A stretch of 8,938 bases of DNA from an uncultured Pseudomonadales bacterium. GTDB taxonomy: Bacteria; Pseudomonadota; Gammaproteobacteria; Pseudomonadales; Cellvibrionaceae. The stretch lies in contig CALIUX010000125.1 of the NCBI GenBank assembly GCA_938048505.1, forward strand, positions 1 through 8,938, written 5' to 3'. The notes beneath the pieces are model-generated. The model was not told the origin of the DNA, ran no database searches, and worked only from the letters and a program-made list of their open reading frames with translations. This document shows positions 7,286 through 8,938 of the stretch, one piece after another. The position numbers and the translations under genes were made by a program. Numbering within the stretch: position 1 is the first letter of the stretch; every line of letters begins with the position of its first letter.

Positions 7286-8128
7286 ATGGAAATGAAAAAC
7301 GTCAGCTTGACTGAAGTGTTAACACTGGAATCACTCGGGGATGACGCCTTTCGTGCCATTCATCATAAAGAAAACTTTCAGCATATACTGTTTGGTGGCC
7401 AAGTCTTGGCTCAAGCCTTAATGGCCGCAGGTCAGACGGTTGATTCGACACCACCTCATTCATTGCATGCCTACTTTTTGCGTGCAGGCAATAGTGATGA
7501 TCCAGTCGATTATTATGTGACTCGCACGCGAGATGGTAGAAGTTTTAAAAACCGGTCTGTTGAAGCTGTGCAAAATGGCAAAACGATTTTTTCTATGATG
7601 GCTTCTTTTCATAAGCCTGAAACTGGGTTTGAGCATGCTCAGATGTGGCAGTCTGAGCCATTATCGCCCGAATCAGTACCTACACAGGTTATCTCTGAGC
7701 TGCGATCGAAAAACCCTAAATTCGAAGATGGTGCATTTGAATTTAGGCCTTTAACGGCAGGTATGTTTTCTGGGAAGGCTCATGCCGATAAATTAACTCG
7801 GGGCTGGGTGCGTTGTGCCGAAGACTTAGGATCAGATCCATTAACTCAGGCCTGCATACTGGCTTACGCATCAGACTTTGGGTTGCTTGCTTGTTCACTT
7901 GTAGAGCACCCAGCTTCTTTATTCAAAGGTGATGTAATGGGGGCAAGTATTGATCATGCCCTGTGGTTCCACTCAGCAAGCTTCTCCATCAATGATTGGG
8001 TGCTGTGTGACATTGATAGTCCTTGGGCGGGTGCGGCACGTGGTTTTTCTCGTGGCAGTATTTATTCTCGCCAAGGGCAGTTGCTGGCAACTTCTGCCCA
8101 AGAAGGGTTGATTCGGCCCTTGTCTTAA
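7286..8128 (+). CDS. tesB: Acyl-CoA thioesterase II
   Basis: TesB hydrolyses acyl-CoA thioesters of medium to long chain length to free fatty acid and CoA in the cytoplasm. The 280-residue product has the family length (E. coli 286) and the double hot-dog layout. The N-terminal half contains LFGGQVLAQAL (about 35-45), HAYFLRAG (61-68) and RDGRSF (82-87). The C-terminal half contains AYASDFG, SIDHALWFH and SAQEGLIR. The expected catalytic Asp-Thr-Gln triad (E. coli Asp204, Thr228, Gln278) appears as Asp197, Ser221 and Gln272; Ser for Thr is conservative. Two starts are close: ATG 7286, with AGG only three bases upstream, and ATG 7292, with AGG nine bases upstream. The second has better spacing and would remove two residues. 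No clear promoter is seen. It stands alone between two terminators. Confidence 0.94.
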   Translation: MEMKNVSLTEVLTLESLGDDAFRAIHHKENFQHILFGGQVLAQALMAAGQTVDSTPPHSLHAYFLRAGNSDDPVDYYVTRTRDGRSFKNRSVEAVQNGKTIFSMMASFHKPETGFEHAQMWQSEPLSPESVPTQVISELRSKNPKFEDGAFEFRPLTAGMFSGKAHADKLTRGWVRCAEDLGSDPLTQACILAYASDFGLLACSLVEHPASLFKGDVMGASIDHALWFHSASFSINDWVLCDIDSPWAGAARGFSRGSIYSRQGQLLATSAQEGLIRPLS

Positions 8129-8186
8129 TGTTTGGCTGTATTTCGTTAGCTGTGTTGCGTTACTTTTTTCCTATATCTATTGGTTA

Positions 8187-8230
8187 AATAAAAAAGGCAC
8201 CTTAAGTTACCCTAAGATGCCTTTTTTATT
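8187..8230. terminator. Bidirectional terminator shared by tesB and the sRNA candidate
   Basis: AATAAAAAAGGCA (8187-8199) pairs with TGCCTTTTTTATT (8218-8230). An inner CTTA/TAAG stem follows a single C-A mismatch, leaving an 8-nt loop. Runs of six A and six T flank the GC core, so it gives a U-tract on either strand. On the plus strand it ends tesB. On the minus strand it would end the GGA-rich RNA. Confidence 0.88.
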
Positions 8231-8306
8231 CTTCTGTAAGCGAGTCTTACCTCAGCCAACCAACCCCAACTTCCGTATTGTATGGCTCCATGCCTCTGTG
8301 TTTTCC

Positions 8307-8344
8307 TTACGCATTACACGTAAGATATACATCCTGTAACGTAA
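8307..8344 (-). other. sRNA stem-loop presenting CAGGATG
   Basis: TTACG (8344-8340 in the RNA) pairs with CGTAA (8311-8307), and TTACA pairs with TGTAA (8318-8314), with a 2-nt bulge between on the 3' side. The GGA at 8334-8332 opens the 16-nt apical loop. The single strand on its 3' side begins with AGGA (8307-8304). This is the clearest module of the candidate RNA. Confidence 0.65.
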
Positions 8345-8372
8345 TTTTCCTATGTGAGCTAACATAACTCAC

Positions 8373-8387
8373 ATGCCTCCATGGCAT
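8373..8387 (-). other. sRNA hairpin with GGA in a 5-nt loop
   Basis: ATGCC and GGCAT form a 5-bp stem around the loop ATGGA in minus-strand RNA. A GGA exposed in a small loop is the preferred CsrA binding context. The stem GCAAA/TTTGC (8396-8409) lies on its 5' side, joined by AGGAGTAA. Confidence 0.65.
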
Positions 8388-8905
8388 TTACTCCTGCAAA
8401 TCAATTTGCCTATCCTGTAGCCGTGTTGTGTAATCTTTGGCGTTTAAGCTGCTGATTACAAACCCTTGGCCGTCATCCACTTCCTATTTACTCCTGTCCC
8501 AACCATTGTATAAAGTTTAATTCATACGCTGCCTTGTTGGTTAATTATCAATCCGTTTATCCTGTCCTTTCCCTTTTAAGCACTCACTGTCAGCATTACT
8601 CTCTGTAATTGCTTTACTCACTGTTATTTACCGATGCATCCTTGTGCTCCTTGGTATGTGGTTATTATTCCAAATAAGTGATGCCGCTAATAGTCGTCAT
8701 AACGAATGCAGCTTGTGAGATATATCCTACAAGGCTGGCATAGCCCTCCAAATACTCCCCTTACCGCTGTTGATTCGATATTTCTCCTATACCACCTCTC
8801 GTAACTAATGCGTTAGAAGTCTCAGTTTCATGCTTTGGTATGGAATTGTGTGCAATACGACCTTTGCTCCTTTTTGATGCATGATAGTATCGAATATGGT
8901 TCAAA

Positions 8906-8918
8906 TGCCTATAAGGCA
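8906..8918. repeat. Palindrome near the presumed sRNA 5' end
   Basis: TGCCTATAAGGCA has 5-nt arms around a 3-nt centre. It lies where the -35 region would fall if the RNA starts near 8879, so it may be an operator, or it may be a first hairpin if transcription starts further right. The window ends 20 bp beyond it. Confidence 0.35.
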
Positions 8919-8938
8919 GAGTTGTATACTAACTGTTG

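Larger units (their letters stand above)
8187..8880 (-). ncRNA. Candidate CsrB/RsmZ-like CsrA-sequestering sRNA, unusually long
   Basis: I infer a non-coding RNA of the CsrB/CsrC-RsmX/Y/Z type, which titrates the translational repressor CsrA/RsmA through many GGA sites. No reading frame of note occurs here. The minus strand has 24 GGA between 8870 and 8272 against one on the plus strand; 14 are AGGA and 5 are CAGGA, including CAGGATG (8337-8331), the motif repeated in E. coli CsrB. GCACAAGGATGC (8647-8636) fits 10 of 12 positions of the CsrA SELEX consensus RUACARGGAUGU. Hairpins present GGA in loops: 8373-8387 (loop ATGGA), 8712-8733 and 8307-8344. Others (8352-8374, 8396-8409) are followed directly by AGGA. 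The 3' end is the terminator at 8187-8230. The 5' end is uncertain; a weak GATACT -10 (8891-8886) suggests a start near 8879. About 690 nt is longer than E. coli CsrB (about 370 nt). Two shorter RNAs are possible, but no internal terminator is seen. Confidence 0.75.

Noticed and set aside
8235..8250. TGTAAG-N5-CTTAC, similar to the GacA box TGTAAG-N6-CTTACA
   Set aside because: The spacing is one base short and the last base is missing. It lies at the 3' end of the sRNA candidate and not upstream of its promoter. It is more simply a 5-bp hairpin before the terminator.
8231..8938. CRISPR array or mobile element suggested by the recurring short motif
   Set aside because: The recurring unit is only 3-7 nt at irregular spacing, with no conserved long repeats, spacers, terminal repeats or transposase.

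Overview
The window looks like chromosomal DNA of a gammaproteobacterium. The gene layout (gltA divergent from sdhCDAB, then sucA) is the one known from Escherichia coli and Pseudomonas. Every protein is closest, from memory, to gammaproteobacterial families, and the base composition is moderately AT-rich. I cannot fix the genus; a marine group such as the Oceanospirillales or Cellvibrionales would fit but is a guess.

Layout. Positions 1-5153 (minus strand) hold sdhC, sdhD, sdhA, sdhB and then the 5' two thirds of sucA, which runs off the left edge. The four sdh genes are packed tightly (7-nt overlap, 1-nt gap, 14-nt gap). A 334-bp spacer rich in inverted repeats separates sdhB from sucA, with no recognisable terminator. 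Positions 5154-5832 are a 679-bp non-coding divergent region with promoter candidates for both directions and a bulged dyad around the best minus-strand promoter. gltA (citrate synthase) lies at 5833-7125 on the plus strand and ends in a strong intrinsic terminator. tesB (acyl-CoA thioesterase II) follows at 7286-8128, also plus strand. No protein gene is visible from 8129 to the right edge.

The most interesting part is that right-hand stretch. Read on the minus strand, 8231-8880 contains 24 GGA triplets, 14 of them AGGA and 5 CAGGA. The plus strand of the same stretch has one GGA. The GGA motifs sit in hairpin loops or in the single strands between successive hairpins, and the minus-strand transcript would end in an intrinsic terminator at 8187-8230. 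This is the architecture of the CsrB/CsrC and RsmX/Y/Z RNAs that sequester the translational regulator CsrA/RsmA. I call it a candidate, unusually long member of that family. It is convergent with tesB and appears to share its terminator.

How the genes work together. GltA feeds acetyl-CoA into the TCA cycle, SucA starts oxidative decarboxylation of 2-oxoglutarate, and SdhCDAB oxidises succinate while reducing ubiquinone in the membrane. TesB hydrolyses acyl-CoA and touches the same CoA pool. If the sRNA is real, a global carbon-metabolism regulator is encoded next to central carbon genes, but no direct regulatory link is visible here.
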